DNA from: Prochlorococcus sp. AG-463-F15
GTDB taxonomy: Bacteria; Cyanobacteriota; Cyanobacteriia; PCC-6307; Cyanobiaceae
NCBI GenBank assembly: GCA_003211755.1
Contig: QCRS01000005.1
Coordinates: 1-37,816 of the forward strand
Length of the DNA: 37,816 nucleotides
Direction: 5' to 3'
Both the position numbers and the translations under genes were made by a program. Every line of letters starts with the position of its first letter. Positions within the stretch are counted from its first letter, which is position 1. Of the stretch, positions 10,658 to 20,649 are shown piece by piece. The notes beneath the pieces were generated by a model, which was not told the origin of the DNA, made no database searches, and saw nothing but the letters and a program-made list of their open reading frames with translations.

Positions 10658-12328
10658 TTATTCCCTATCAGTTACAGCCCCTTTGCTAGAACTACTAACT
10701 AGGCGTGCATATTTTCCTAATATTCCTGAGGTATATCGAGGTTTTGGCTTTACCCATAAGGATTTACGCCTTTGAATTTCTTGATCCTCAATATTCAGTT
10801 GAATTAGTTGATTATGAGCATCAATAGTAATACTTTCACCTTCTTTTATAAGAGCAATAGTTCCTCCTACGGCCGCTTCAGGAGCAACATGTCCTACTAC
10901 TAAGCCATAAGTACCCCCACTAAAACGACCATCAGTAATTAATGCAACTTTGTCTCCTAGTCCTTGCCCAACTATTGCCGAGGTTGGTGCAAGCATTTCT
11001 CTCATCCCTGGGCCACCCACTGGCCCTTCATATCTAACAACTATTACGTCTCCTTCATTGATCTTGTTCCCTAGGATAGCTTCTAAACAAGCTTCTTCAC
11101 TTTCAAATACTCTTGCAGGTCCAGTAAGAAAAGGGTTTTTGATGCCGCTGATTTTTGCAACACTTCCTTCTGTAGCTAAATTACCTTTAAGAATAGTCAG
11201 ATGACCTTTCTTATAAATTGCTTTATTGATTGGTCTGATTACGTCTTGGCCTAGTGGTGGCTCAGATGGCACATCTTTAAGGACATCTTTAAGAGTTTTG
11301 CCTTCAATATTAAGGCAGTTCTCATGCAGTAATCCTCTATCAAGTAGTAATTTCATTACTTGAGGAATCCCACCAGCTTTATGTAGATCAACAGTTACAT
11401 ATTTACCGCTAGGTTTCAGGTCACAAATAACAGGTACTCTTTCTCGAATACTTTCAAAATCGTCAATCGTCAATTTGACTTCAGCTGTTCTTGCTATTGC
11501 GAGCAGATGAAGTACTGCATTAGTAGATCCTCCTACTGCCATAACCACACTTATTGCATTCTCGAAAGCTTCTCTTGTTAGTAAATCAAGGGGTCTTATA
11601 TCTTTCTTTATTGCATTTACCAACACTTGAGCACTACGTTCTGCACTAATTGATTTTTCTTCGTCTTCTGCTGCCATTGTTGAACTATAAGGTAGACTTA
11701 ACCCCATAGTTTCTATTGCTGCAGACATAGTATTTGCTGTAAACATTCCTCCACAACTTCCTGCACCAGGAATAGCATTTTTTTCAACTGCATCTAATCT
11801 TTTCTGATCAATTTTCCCACTAACTAGTTGACCAACAGCCTCAAATGCACTGACAACTGTTAGATCAGACCCCTCTAATCTTCCTGGTTTTATAGTTCCA
11901 CCGTAAATAAAAATAGAGGGGATATTCATTCTTGCCATTGAAATTATTGCCCCAGGCATGTTTTTATCGCAACCTCCAATTGCAATTACTCCATCCATAC
12001 TTTGACCATTGCATGCAGTTTCGATAGCGTCTGCAATTACTTCCCTAGAGACTAGAGAATATTTCATTCCTTCTGTACCCATTGAGATTCCATCACTGAC
12101 GGTGATGGTGCCGAACATTTGTGGCATAGCACCAGCAAGTCGAGCTGCTTTCTCAGAACGTAGTGCTAATTCATTCAGGCCAATATTGCAGGGTGTGATG
12201 GTGCTAAAGCCATTTGCAATTCCAATGATTGGTTTGTTGAAATCTTCATCGCCGAAGCCAACTGCACGAAGCATTGCCCGGTTAGGAGAGCGTTGAATCC
12301 CTTGTGTGATTGCTCTAGATCGAAGCAT
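10658..12328 (-). CDS. ilvD: dihydroxy-acid dehydratase
   Basis: [54 protein letters not shown] motifs. Confidence 0.97.
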   Translation of the reverse strand: MLRSRAITQGIQRSPNRAMLRAVGFGDEDFNKPIIGIANGFSTITPCNIGLNELALRSEKAARLAGAMPQMFGTITVSDGISMGTEGMKYSLVSREVIADAIETACNGQSMDGVIAIGGCDKNMPGAIISMARMNIPSIFIYGGTIKPGRLEGSDLTVVSAFEAVGQLVSGKIDQKRLDAVEKNAIPGAGSCGGMFTANTMSAAIETMGLSLPYSSTMAAEDEEKSISAERSAQVLVNAIKKDIRPLDLLTREAFENAISVVMAVGGSTNAVLHLLAIARTAEVKLTIDDFESIRERVPVICDLKPSGKYVTVDLHKAGGIPQVMKLLLDRGLLHENCLNIEGKTLKDVLKDVPSEPPLGQDVIRPINKAIYKKGHLTILKGNLATEGSVAKISGIKNPFLTGPARVFESEEACLEAILGNKINEGDVIVVRYEGPVGGPGMREMLAPTSAIVGQGLGDKVALITDGRFSGGTYGLVVGHVAPEAAVGGTIALIKEGESITIDAHNQLIQLNIEDQEIQRRKSLWVKPKPRYTSGILGKYARLVSSSSKGAVTDRE

Positions 12329-12379
12329 GATGTTGAGATTTAGGAGACTGATATCTAAGATTGTCTAATAATTGAATGC

Positions 12380-12679
12380 TTAGTTACGAGCTCCAAGATC
12401 TTCAAGTTGTTTCCTTACATCTGCAATGGCCGCATTTAATTGTTCAACCCTTTGTTCCAGTTGTTCACTGTTTTCTCTCTGGATGTCAGGCGAGGATGTC
12501 TCAAAAGCTTCCGACCCGTCCTGAATACGAGGTGCATACAACATTGCTCGTTGCTTTCTTGCTTGCTGCCTTCTTTCGGCTTCTGAAAAGAGCCACCAAG
12601 CCAAGCCTGCGGCTCCTAAGACAGCTCCACTGATCAAAGAGGAGAGACTTCCGGATGGTGATTCACGATACTGGCTCAT
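12380..12679 (-). CDS. small membrane-anchored coiled-coil hypothetical protein
   Basis: N-terminal TM segment (LISGAVLGAAGLAWWLF) then C-terminal coiled coil; a + strand ORF on the same DNA is less protein-like. Confidence 0.65.
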   Translation of the reverse strand: MSQYRESPSGSLSSLISGAVLGAAGLAWWLFSEAERRQQARKQRAMLYAPRIQDGSEAFETSSPDIQRENSEQLEQRVEQLNAAIADVRKQLEDLGARN

Positions 12680-12703
12680 GATTACTAATTAGATCTACTA
12701 ATG

Positions 12704-13321
12704 CTAGTTCAGGCCTGTGGTTTTGGTATTCAGGCGTAAGGATGGATCTCCTATTCCTGGAATTATCTCCCCATTATCTGTGATATCAGGATCGATGCAT
12801 GCGCAATAAATGTGTAGATCAGGAATTTTGAGACCAATTTTTTGAAGTCCTTGCTTTGCAACTAGGGCACTAACTACTCGAATCCTCCTTGGGTTTATGT
12901 TTTGTTCGTTTAGGAGTTCAAGTGTCTTAAGGAGATCGTCACCATTAGAGATCTGATCAACATAAATAATTATTCCAGCGCTTTCATCAATTGAGTTAGG
13001 CACACCCCCTATACAAAGTTGTGGATTTGGTAAGACATTCCTGCCCCCATACCAAAGTTCAAGCCCTCCTGGAATTTGTGGCAAAGCTAACAAAGGCACT
13101 CTTGATTCGATAACTACACCAATTGACTTGCACTGTGGTGTTGTTACTTCCTCATTCCTGTGTGGCAACCAATCTCTTAATGCTTCATAGGTAAGCCATT
13201 TTCCTAGTTCCTCCAATCCTTTTGCATAAATGGGAGATGGCGTTCCTGAATCTCGAAGAATTGTTAGCCAATGTGCGATAAGTGGGTGGGGAGGAACCAC
13301 AACTCTCAATGTCATGGACAT
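12704..13321 (-). CDS. uracil phosphoribosyltransferase-like protein (divergent PRPP loop); start near MSMTLRVVVPPHPLIAHW
   Basis: VVVPPHPLIAHWLTILRD at the N-terminus and DNGEIIPGIGDPSLRL at the C-terminus match the UPRT family; the central ATGG loop is not canonical. Confidence 0.78.
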   Translation of the reverse strand: MSMTLRVVVPPHPLIAHWLTILRDSGTPSPIYAKGLEELGKWLTYEALRDWLPHRNEEVTTPQCKSIGVVIESRVPLLALPQIPGGLELWYGGRNVLPNPQLCIGGVPNSIDESAGIIIYVDQISNGDDLLKTLELLNEQNINPRRIRVVSALVAKQGLQKIGLKIPDLHIYCACIDPDITDNGEIIPGIGDPSLRLNTKTTGLN

Positions 13322-13393
13322 TTTTCTTCCATGGGCTTTTATTTGCCATAACGTGAATAACAAATTACTGGCTAGAGGCCAATCCGAACTGTT

Positions 13394-13906
13394 ATGTCCT
13401 TGATCGTTTCTTTCTTCACTCGTTTGCGACTCCTTTTTTTCGCAACCATACTTTTTGCAGCTTTCTTTCTGCCTTTAGGTGAGGTCAATGCCAAAACCCC
13501 TCCGGAGATGCGTAATCAAGACGAACTGAAGATTTCTAATGATATGCATGGCAAAGAGTTAACAGGATTTGAGTTTGTCAAACTCGACCTTCGATCTGTT
13601 GACTTTGGTCAAGCTGATCTAAGAGCGGCAATATTCAATAACAGTCAATTGCAAGGGTCAGATTTGCGAGGGGCTGACTTGGAAGATGCTGTTGCTTTTG
13701 CCTGTGATTTTGAAGGGGCTGATTTGAGAGATGCAAACTTCACACAAGCATTGCTAATGGAAAGTCATTTTGATGGAGCCCTTATTGATGGAGCCGACTT
13801 TACTGATGCTGTTATAAGCAGAATTCAACAAAAACAACTTTGTTCTATTGCAGACGGAACAAACTCAACTAGCGGGGTCAATACAAAATATAGCCTTGGC
13901 TGTTGA
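13394..13906 (+). CDS. secreted/thylakoid-lumen pentapeptide-repeat protein
   Basis: N-terminal signal-like hydrophobic segment, then A(D/N)LXX repeats (GSDLRGADLEDAVAFACDFEGADLRDANF). Confidence 0.85.
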   Translation: MSLIVSFFTRLRLLFFATILFAAFFLPLGEVNAKTPPEMRNQDELKISNDMHGKELTGFEFVKLDLRSVDFGQADLRAAIFNNSQLQGSDLRGADLEDAVAFACDFEGADLRDANFTQALLMESHFDGALIDGADFTDAVISRIQQKQLCSIADGTNSTSGVNTKYSLGC

Positions 13907-13938
13907 ACTTTATGTAAATCACATGAGTTGTTTGTGTA

Positions 13939-14994
13939 ATGCCTAATCGCCTTCCAGTTACTGTTATCACTGGTTTCCTTGGAGCTGGTAAGACAACCCT
14001 TTTGCGCTACATGCTCACTAATAGTGGGCAACGTTTAGCAGTATTGGTAAATGAATTCGGCAGTGTGGGGTTAGATGGAGAATTAATTCGTAGTTGCGGA
14101 TTCTGTCCAGAAGATGAATTGGAGGGGCGTCTTGTAGAACTCAACAACGGGTGTTTGTGTTGCACTGTCCAAGATGATTTTCTTCCAACTATCGAGAAAA
14201 TACTCTCTAGTTCTGGACATTTAGATGGCATAGTCGTTGAGACAAGCGGACTTGCTCTGCCACGGCCTTTAATTGAGGCTCTTAATTGGCCTGAAATACG
14301 AGCCAGGGTTTATTTGAATAGTGTAGTGACTTTGGTAGATGGAGAAGCCCTGAGGGCTGGTAGCCCAGTTGGTGATATCTCCGCACTTGAGAAGCAACGT
14401 CAAGATGATCCGAGCCTTGATCACCTCACGCCCGTTAATGAGTTGTTTCTTGACCAACTGCAAGCAGCAGACTTTATTTTGATTAGCCGGGCTGATCAGC
14501 TTTCTTCTTTTGATCTGGAAAAGATCGAGTCTGAGGTTAAAAATAAATCGAGAACTGGGACTCCTATTCTTAGTATTAGCAATGGCTGTATAGATCCAGG
14601 CTTAATACTTGGCTTAAAATGTGATCACGAGGTAAAGCAGGATAATTTAATAAATCATGACGATCATCAAGAACACAATCACCATCACTTAGAAGTTTTA
14701 AGCAGTACTCTCCGTCTTGAGTCACCAATAGATAAGGCCGATATTGAAACCCTTTTACCTAAATTGGCATTGAAATATCAGATTCTTAGACTAAAAGGTC
14801 GTTGTTGGCTTTCTGGTAAATCAATTCCATTGCAGTTGCAAATGGTTGGCCCTCGGCTTAGTAGCTGGTTTGAATCAGCACCAGACACAGTCTGGACACC
14901 CAAAAACGGAGGTCTTGACATCGTTATTCTGAGCTTGAAGGTAGGTGCATCACAGGAGATTTGCTCATGGATTGAACAAATGGCTAAGCATTAA
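13939..14994 (+). CDS. CobW/COG0523-family P-loop GTPase metallochaperone
   Basis: GFLGAGKTTLLRY Walker A, NNGCLCCTVQ motif, His-rich linker HDDHQEHNHHH. Confidence 0.93.
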   Translation: MPNRLPVTVITGFLGAGKTTLLRYMLTNSGQRLAVLVNEFGSVGLDGELIRSCGFCPEDELEGRLVELNNGCLCCTVQDDFLPTIEKILSSSGHLDGIVVETSGLALPRPLIEALNWPEIRARVYLNSVVTLVDGEALRAGSPVGDISALEKQRQDDPSLDHLTPVNELFLDQLQAADFILISRADQLSSFDLEKIESEVKNKSRTGTPILSISNGCIDPGLILGLKCDHEVKQDNLINHDDHQEHNHHHLEVLSSTLRLESPIDKADIETLLPKLALKYQILRLKGRCWLSGKSIPLQLQMVGPRLSSWFESAPDTVWTPKNGGLDIVILSLKVGASQEICSWIEQMAKH

Positions 14995-15136
14995 AAGAAT
15001 TAGATGCAATCTTTATATGATTTATATGACTATTAGGTTGTCTAAATCTTGATGATTGGCGATTCTTATTGTGATCATTGTGATTTACTCGCAATGATGT
15101 CCAAAATTCCCTTATTACCATTTTAATAATCTTTCA

Positions 15137-15319
15137 GTGATCTCTTCGACAAACAGAACTCAAGCAAAATTTCACTTAACTGAGTCTGTCTCTTCTGAAA
15201 AAAACTTTACTTGTTCTGATTGTGGCGGCAATGGCTACATGAAGACCACACCCAACTGCTATCACACCTGTCTCAATTGCCTTGGGAGAGGGGTGATAGC
15301 TCTTTCAATAGTCAAATAA
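15137..15319 (+). CDS. 60-aa DnaJ-type zinc-finger hypothetical protein
   Basis: Two CxxCxGxG units (CSDCGGNG, CLNCLGRG) with an extra CYHTC between. Confidence 0.75.
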   Translation: MISSTNRTQAKFHLTESVSSEKNFTCSDCGGNGYMKTTPNCYHTCLNCLGRGVIALSIVK

Positions 15320-15429
15320 TTTTTAATACATTGTTAATCTTGTTGAGACCTTGATACTTTTTTAAGCACTTCCAAAGGGAACAATTAGTTACCCTTGGCT
15401 AGCACGATACAAACAACCAGAAGGATACA

Positions 15430-15690
15430 GTGCCAAACTTTCAAGCAAGCGTTCTAGTTAGTCTTCGCCCTTCAGTTTTAGACCCTGCAGGAGAGGCGGC
15501 TAGGTCTGCGGCTAATAGACTCGGGGTTGAAGGAATTAAAAGCTTGAGAATAGGAAAAGCTATTTCATTAGAGCTTGATGCTCCTGATGAAGCCGAAGCA
15601 CGTCGCCGAGTAGAACTTCTTGCTGACAGATTGTTGGCTAATCCAGTCATCGAAGATTGGAGCTTAGAACTTGAATGTTTGCCTAAATAA
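15430..15690 (+). CDS. purS: phosphoribosylformylglycinamidine synthase subunit PurS
   Basis: [28 protein letters not shown]-terminal [12 protein letters not shown]; directly followed by purQ. Confidence 0.95.
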   Translation: MPNFQASVLVSLRPSVLDPAGEAARSAANRLGVEGIKSLRIGKAISLELDAPDEAEARRRVELLADRLLANPVIEDWSLELECLPK

Positions 15691-15691
15691 A

Positions 15692-16348
15692 ATGACTATT
15701 GGAGTGGTTGTTTTCCCTGGTTCGAATTGCGACCGTGATGTTCGCTGGGCCACAGAGGGATGCCTAGGATTTCCAACTCGTTTCCTTTGGCATGAAACAA
15801 AGGACTTGACTGGTCTTGATGCGGTTGTTCTACCTGGGGGATTCAGTTATGGGGATTACCTTCGTTGTGGAGCAATCGCCCGTTTTGCTCCTGTCCTTCA
15901 ATCATTAGTTGATTTTGTTGATAAAGGTGGGAAAGTTCTTGGAATTTGCAATGGGTTTCAAGTCCTTACTGAATTAGGCCTTCTCCCAGGGGCATTAACA
16001 AGGAATCGGGATCTTCATTTTATCTGTAAAGATGTAGATCTCAAAGTGGCTAGCCATCGAACGAGTTGGTTGGCTGGACGTCAAATTGGCGAAGAACTTA
16101 CATTGCCTATCGCTCATGGTGAAGGCTGTTACCAGTGCAGTGAAGATACACTCCGAAAACTCGAGGATGAAGATTCAATTGCCTTACGCTATGTAGATAA
16201 TCCAAATGGATCTTTATCTGATATTGCTGGGATTACCAATTACAAAGGCAATGTACTTGGGTTGATGCCTCACCCTGAAAGAGCTTGTGATCCGTTAATA
16301 GGGGGCATAGATGGGAGAAGGATATTGCAAGCTTTAATTGACTCATAA
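15692..16348 (+). CDS. purQ: phosphoribosylformylglycinamidine synthase subunit PurQ (start [10 protein letters not shown])
   Basis: [56 protein letters not shown]. Confidence 0.97.
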   Translation: MTIGVVVFPGSNCDRDVRWATEGCLGFPTRFLWHETKDLTGLDAVVLPGGFSYGDYLRCGAIARFAPVLQSLVDFVDKGGKVLGICNGFQVLTELGLLPGALTRNRDLHFICKDVDLKVASHRTSWLAGRQIGEELTLPIAHGEGCYQCSEDTLRKLEDEDSIALRYVDNPNGSLSDIAGITNYKGNVLGLMPHPERACDPLIGGIDGRRILQALIDS

Positions 16349-16349
16349 C

Positions 16350-16394
16350 AAAAAAGGGTTGGGAGATGCAAATGCATAGCCCCTCCCCTTTTTT
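16350..16394. terminator. bidirectional intrinsic terminator between convergent purQ and fba
   Basis: AAAAAAGGGttGGGAG...CTCCCcTTTTTT: A-tract, G/C stem, T-tract in a convergent spacer. Confidence 0.75.
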
Positions 16395-16412
16395 ATCAAT
16401 AGACCATTATTC

Positions 16413-17486
16413 TTAGACTGAAACTGCAGTTTTTGGATCAAGCTGACCTTTTGCATAAAGATCTGCGAAGTAATTGATGCTTTGTTGTTTAATTTTGCTT
16501 GCTTGCCCCGCACACCAGAATTGCTGATAACGGTCTAAGCAAACCTGTTTCATGTATTTTCTAGCGGGCTTGTTGAAGTGACGTGGATCAAAGTTCGTTG
16601 GGTCAGCAGCAGCAGCTTCACGGACTGCAGCAGTAAAGGCAAGACGGTTATCTGTATCGATGTTTACTTTGCGCACACCGTTTCGGATACCTTCTTGTAT
16701 TTCTTCAACAGGAACACCATAAGTTTCAGGAATAGCGCCTCCAAATTTGTTGATCATGTCCAACCATTCTTGGGGCACTGAACTTGATCCGTGCATTACG
16801 AGGTGTGTATTTGGTATTGCCTTGTGTATTTCAGCAATCCTGCTAATTGCAAGCACTTCACCTGTAGGTTTTCTTGTGAACTTGTATGCACCATGGCTTG
16901 TACCTATTGCTATCGCCAGGGCATCAACCTTTGTTTTTGCTACAAAATCTGAGGCTTCAGATGGATCTGTTAGAAGCATGTCTTTCGAGAGTTCTCCTTC
17001 AAAGCCATGTCCATCCTCTGCTTCTCCCTTCCCTGTCTCCAGTGAACCTAGGCAACCAAGCTCTCCTTCAACACTCACTCCAACTGAGTGAGCAAAGTCG
17101 ACAACAGTTTTAGTTACATTGACGTTGTAGTCATAACTAGCAGGTGTTTTGGCGTCTGCCTCTAAAGAACCATCCATCATTACTGATGTAAATCCGTTTA
17201 TGGCAGCTGAATAGCATGTAGAAGGATCATTGCCATGATCTTGGTGCATTACTACAGGGATATTCGGGTATGTCTCAGTTGCAGCAATAATTAGGTGTCT
17301 AAGGAATATTTCTCCTGCGTAGCTGCGTGCTCCTCTGGATGCTTGAAGAATTACCGGGCTGTCGGTTTCTGCAGCTGCTTCCATAATTGCCTGAACCTGT
17401 TCAAGGTTATTTACGTTGAAAGCAGGAATGCCGTAGCCGTTTTCGGCTGCATGGTCTAGCAAAAGCCTAAGAGGAACGAGCGCCAT
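16413..17486 (-). CDS. fba: class II fructose-bisphosphate aldolase
   Basis: [52 protein letters not shown] motifs. Confidence 0.97.
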   Translation of the reverse strand: MALVPLRLLLDHAAENGYGIPAFNVNNLEQVQAIMEAAAETDSPVILQASRGARSYAGEIFLRHLIIAATETYPNIPVVMHQDHGNDPSTCYSAAINGFTSVMMDGSLEADAKTPASYDYNVNVTKTVVDFAHSVGVSVEGELGCLGSLETGKGEAEDGHGFEGELSKDMLLTDPSEASDFVAKTKVDALAIAIGTSHGAYKFTRKPTGEVLAISRIAEIHKAIPNTHLVMHGSSSVPQEWLDMINKFGGAIPETYGVPVEEIQEGIRNGVRKVNIDTDNRLAFTAAVREAAAADPTNFDPRHFNKPARKYMKQVCLDRYQQFWCAGQASKIKQQSINYFADLYAKGQLDPKTAVSV

Positions 17487-17520
17487 CGATGTCTCCGAAG
17501 TGCATTAGGACCCAGATCAA

Positions 17521-17555
17521 TTTAAAGTCCAGGGCCGCTGGCCCAGGACTTTAAA
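17521..17555. promoter_or_regulatory. strong hairpin/inverted repeat ~35 nt upstream of the fba start
   Basis: TTTAAAGTCCAGGGCC-gct-GGCCCAGGACTTTAAA: 16-bp arms, 15/16 complementary, 3-nt loop. Confidence 0.7.
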
Positions 17556-18350
17556 AGATTGAGGTATGAAATGTCACCTCCCCTGGAACAATCAATCTAA
17601 ATCTTGGTATGAGAGTCCCATTTTCTTCTCTCCTGATCGATATTCATAATAATGTTCGAAATCAAGTCAGTGTTAATAATCAGCGATGAAAAAAAATTAT
17701 CTCAGGAGGGCTAAGATGTAGTGATAAAGCACCTTTTCAGAATTCTTACTAGGCATCGCTCTGGACTTAAAGCTTGTTAGATCAAAATCAAATCCTTTAT
17801 TCCCCTGGATCGCAGGTAAATATTTCATACCTCTTCCTATAAGTGGTTGCTATACCTTTTTTCGAGTCGAATTTTACGATCCGTCGAAATATATGGAAGC
17901 CATTCCGATTGGTCTAGTCGGCCTGTAGCAAGTACTCCACCATTCTTCCTTTTTGGATTGTTTGAAGACCTTTCTAATTTGACATTATAAAAATCACTTC
18001 TTCATTTTAACTTGTTGTGCATTTATTCACTATTGCATATTTTCAGCAAAGATTATTGTCCATAAATATATCATTCCTATTCAAACTAAATAATCAATTC
18101 TCGAAAGATCTATTTGCAGCAGATTCCTATTACATTTAACTTTTCCGACTTAATCTATGGTTAAGCACCATATTCAACATTCCGTTGTTTGATGTACTGT
18201 TTGGATTTTTGCTTTTTAAGCGAATTGAGCACTCTAACCATATTTATTTTTAAGACTAGTGAACCCAGTAGAATCATTTCTATTTGGAAGTTATAAAGTA
18301 TCGATTGTTATATTGTACTATAGACTATAGATATAAGAATTTAGCTATTT

Positions 18351-18388
18351 ATGAAATTAGATCATTGTACATTTAGATCTGATTTCAT
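18351..18388. repeat. inverted repeat downstream of the Gfo/Idh gene (possible terminator)
   Basis: ATGAAATTAGATC / GATCTGATTTCAT, 12/13 complementary, 12-nt loop. Confidence 0.6.
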
Positions 18389-18402
18389 TTAGTTGAGGGA
18401 TA

Positions 18403-19512
18403 TTAAATTGTTAATCTTTGATTAGATAAGGATGATTGTATAAGTTTTTCGCAGACTTTTTGGCTTGAGAGACCTTCAACTAATCCAGGAATCATTGGCA
18501 CTCCGGATCTGATGCTTTCTGCCCACCAACTTTGCAATCTTGCCACAGGCGCGATGCGTCCATCAGTCCATGTTTTGGAAAATTTCAGATCCTTTTCAAG
18601 ACTAATTGCTTTTAATTGTTCACCTGCCTTTGCGGCCCAAAGTCCAAAGCCATGTACGTAATCCTTTTGGTTTTCACTCCCAAGGACAAGGGTGCCGTCG
18701 CTGCCGTATATCTCAAGCCAGCATCCTCTCCCTTGTCTCGTTACAGCTGAGAGACTTACTTGAGCTGGGATATAAGAATTGCTATCAAATCCATCAAGCT
18801 GAAGTTGAGCTATTGCTATATCTTCGCTTGTTACTTTGAGGGTGTTTCCAGTAGTTGGGTCAATACGTTCTTTTATTGATGTAGTTATTAAGCCACTAAT
18901 GCTTACGGTAGGTCCTATTAGCCAGTGGAGGGTGTCAAATGCATGAGTACCCAGAGCCCCTAAAACCCCACCACCTTTTTCAGTTTGTGAATACCAATTC
19001 CAGGGTCTTGATTTATTTGCTCGACTGCTCATCAACCAATCAATTTTGACTAGCCATGGATCACCTATTAATCCTTGAGATATAAGCCTTTTCGCTTGCA
19101 TAAATAAAGGTACAGCTCGATATTCAAAATCAACTGCTACGGAAAGCTTTTTTTGTAGAGCTAATTTTTGAAGCTCTGCGATTTCCTCAGAATTTATTGC
19201 CACTGGTTTTTCCAAAAGTATGTGTTTTCCACATTTGAGAGCTTCATTGGCTAATTGGAATCGAGGCTCTGGAGGAGTTGCGATGATTATTGCTTCTACA
19301 TTGGGATCCTTTAAAAGATCTTCCCAATTCGAATACATCTTGAACTGATGCTCTCCAGAGGCTTCCTGTAAACGCTGCTTTCTTGGATGCCATAACGCAA
19401 CTGGCTCAAGCTCAGGAGTTGCTTTTAAAGCGGGAAGATGGACATTCTCTCCAAATCCAAGCCCGGCAATTGCTACTCCAATAGGTCGATTAGTGGATTT
19501 TTGTAGTGTCAT
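18403..19512 (-). CDS. Gfo/Idh/MocA-family NAD(P)-dependent oxidoreductase
   Basis: VAIAGLGFGENVHLPAL Rossmann motif; GKHILLEKPVAINSEE; GGGVLGALGTHAFDTLHWL. Confidence 0.95.
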   Translation of the reverse strand: MTLQKSTNRPIGVAIAGLGFGENVHLPALKATPELEPVALWHPRKQRLQEASGEHQFKMYSNWEDLLKDPNVEAIIIATPPEPRFQLANEALKCGKHILLEKPVAINSEEIAELQKLALQKKLSVAVDFEYRAVPLFMQAKRLISQGLIGDPWLVKIDWLMSSRANKSRPWNWYSQTEKGGGVLGALGTHAFDTLHWLIGPTVSISGLITTSIKERIDPTTGNTLKVTSEDIAIAQLQLDGFDSNSYIPAQVSLSAVTRQGRGCWLEIYGSDGTLVLGSENQKDYVHGFGLWAAKAGEQLKAISLEKDLKFSKTWTDGRIAPVARLQSWWAESIRSGVPMIPGLVEGLSSQKVCEKLIQSSLSNQRLTI

Positions 19513-19761
19513 TTATGAGAGCTTATATAAACAAATTCGCTTATTTAAGACATTTATTAGATCATCTCCAACTGATGTTGCTAATTGATGTCCTTTTTTA
19601 TATGAAGGAATTTCAACGGATTGATCTTGTTCCACATTAATTGACTTTGCATTGAAACTACATATAGAGATTACTATTACTAGAATAGATTTAGCTTTTC
19701 TTTTAGAAAAAGAGTGCAGAAATAAAATTATTTCATGCAATATTATTCTTTTGTTTTTCAA
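19513..19761 (-). CDS. small hypothetical protein, possible signal-anchored peptide
   Basis: 82-aa ORF packed between accD (4-nt ATGA overlap) and the oxidoreductase; hydrophobic [11 protein letters not shown]. Confidence 0.5.
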   Translation of the reverse strand: MKNKRIILHEIILFLHSFSKRKAKSILVIVISICSFNAKSINVEQDQSVEIPSYKKGHQLATSVGDDLINVLNKRICLYKLS

Positions 19762-20624
19762 GTTGCTTTGCTCCCATGGAGTCGCAATAAGGTCGCTAGA
19801 GTTTTTCGTAACTTTGTGCGAGGCACAATAGTGTCAACGAATCCATGATCCTGCAAATATTCGGCGGTTTGAAAGTTCTCTGGGAGTTTCTCTCTAAGTG
19901 TTTGTTCAATTACTCTTCTTCCTGCAAAACCTATCAAGGCTTTTGGCTCGGCAAGAATTAAATCACCAAGCATTGCAAAACTAGCAGTAACCCCTCCAGT
20001 TGTTGGGTGGGTAAGAAGCGGCATATAAAGGAGTTCGGCTTTTCTATGGCGCTCAAGCGCCCCAGATATTTTTGCCATTTGCATCAGGCTGAGCATTCCT
20101 TCCTGCATTCTTGCTCCTCCTGAAGCGCAAACAATAAGTAGTGGAACCTTTTGGGCTGTTGCTCTTTCAATTAACCGAGTTATCTTTTCGCCAACTACGG
20201 ACCCCATAGATCCTCCCATAAATCTGAAATCCATTACTGCAAGTGCCATTGGAATTGACTCCACTTCGCAAATTCCAGTAATCACTCCATCTTTCATCCC
20301 GGTATTAGCTTGGCTTTCACGTAATCGATCTGCATATGCTCTCCTGTCCTTGAACCCTAATGGATCTGTAGGGCTAAGATCTACATCAAAAGCTTTAAAA
20401 CTTCCAGGATCTGCTATTAGATCTATTCTCTCTTGACTATGGATGCGATTGTGATGACCACAGTTGCTGCAAACACTTGCATTGGCCGACAAGTCCTTAC
20501 GGTAAACAACTTGACTACATTCTGGGCATTTCCCCCATAGACCATCACTTTCTTCTGATTCTTGAGTGACTTTGCCTACGAACTGACCCTTACGACGATC
20601 AGCAAACCAGTCGAAAAGCGACAT
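19758..20624 (-). CDS. accD: acetyl-CoA carboxylase carboxyltransferase subunit beta (start [11 protein letters not shown])
   Basis: CPxC...CSNCGHH zinc ribbon; [20 protein letters not shown]; the ORF track starts upstream of the natural N-terminus. Confidence 0.96.
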   Translation of the reverse strand: MSLFDWFADRRKGQFVGKVTQESEESDGLWGKCPECSQVVYRKDLSANASVCSNCGHHNRIHSQERIDLIADPGSFKAFDVDLSPTDPLGFKDRRAYADRLRESQANTGMKDGVITGICEVESIPMALAVMDFRFMGGSMGSVVGEKITRLIERATAQKVPLLIVCASGGARMQEGMLSLMQMAKISGALERHRKAELLYMPLLTHPTTGGVTASFAMLGDLILAEPKALIGFAGRRVIEQTLREKLPENFQTAEYLQDHGFVDTIVPRTKLRKTLATLLRLHGSKAT

Positions 20625-20649
20625 GGAATTTAAAAGGTATATACGACTA

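Noticed and set aside
15719-15730. GGTTCGAAT resembling a tRNA T-arm
   Set aside because: Lies within the purQ coding sequence and has no surrounding cloverleaf.
16747-17091. 114-aa + strand ORF antisense to fba
   Set aside because: Lies wholly inside the confidently assigned fba CDS; the Ser/Pro-rich composition is a codon shadow.
17487-18402. tmRNA, RNase P RNA, SRP RNA or Yfr1 in the large spacer
   Set aside because: Looked by eye for the characteristic cores (SRP GGAAGG-type loop, RNase P conserved blocks, Yfr1 ACTCCTCACAC) on both strands and did not find them; covariance search would be decisive.
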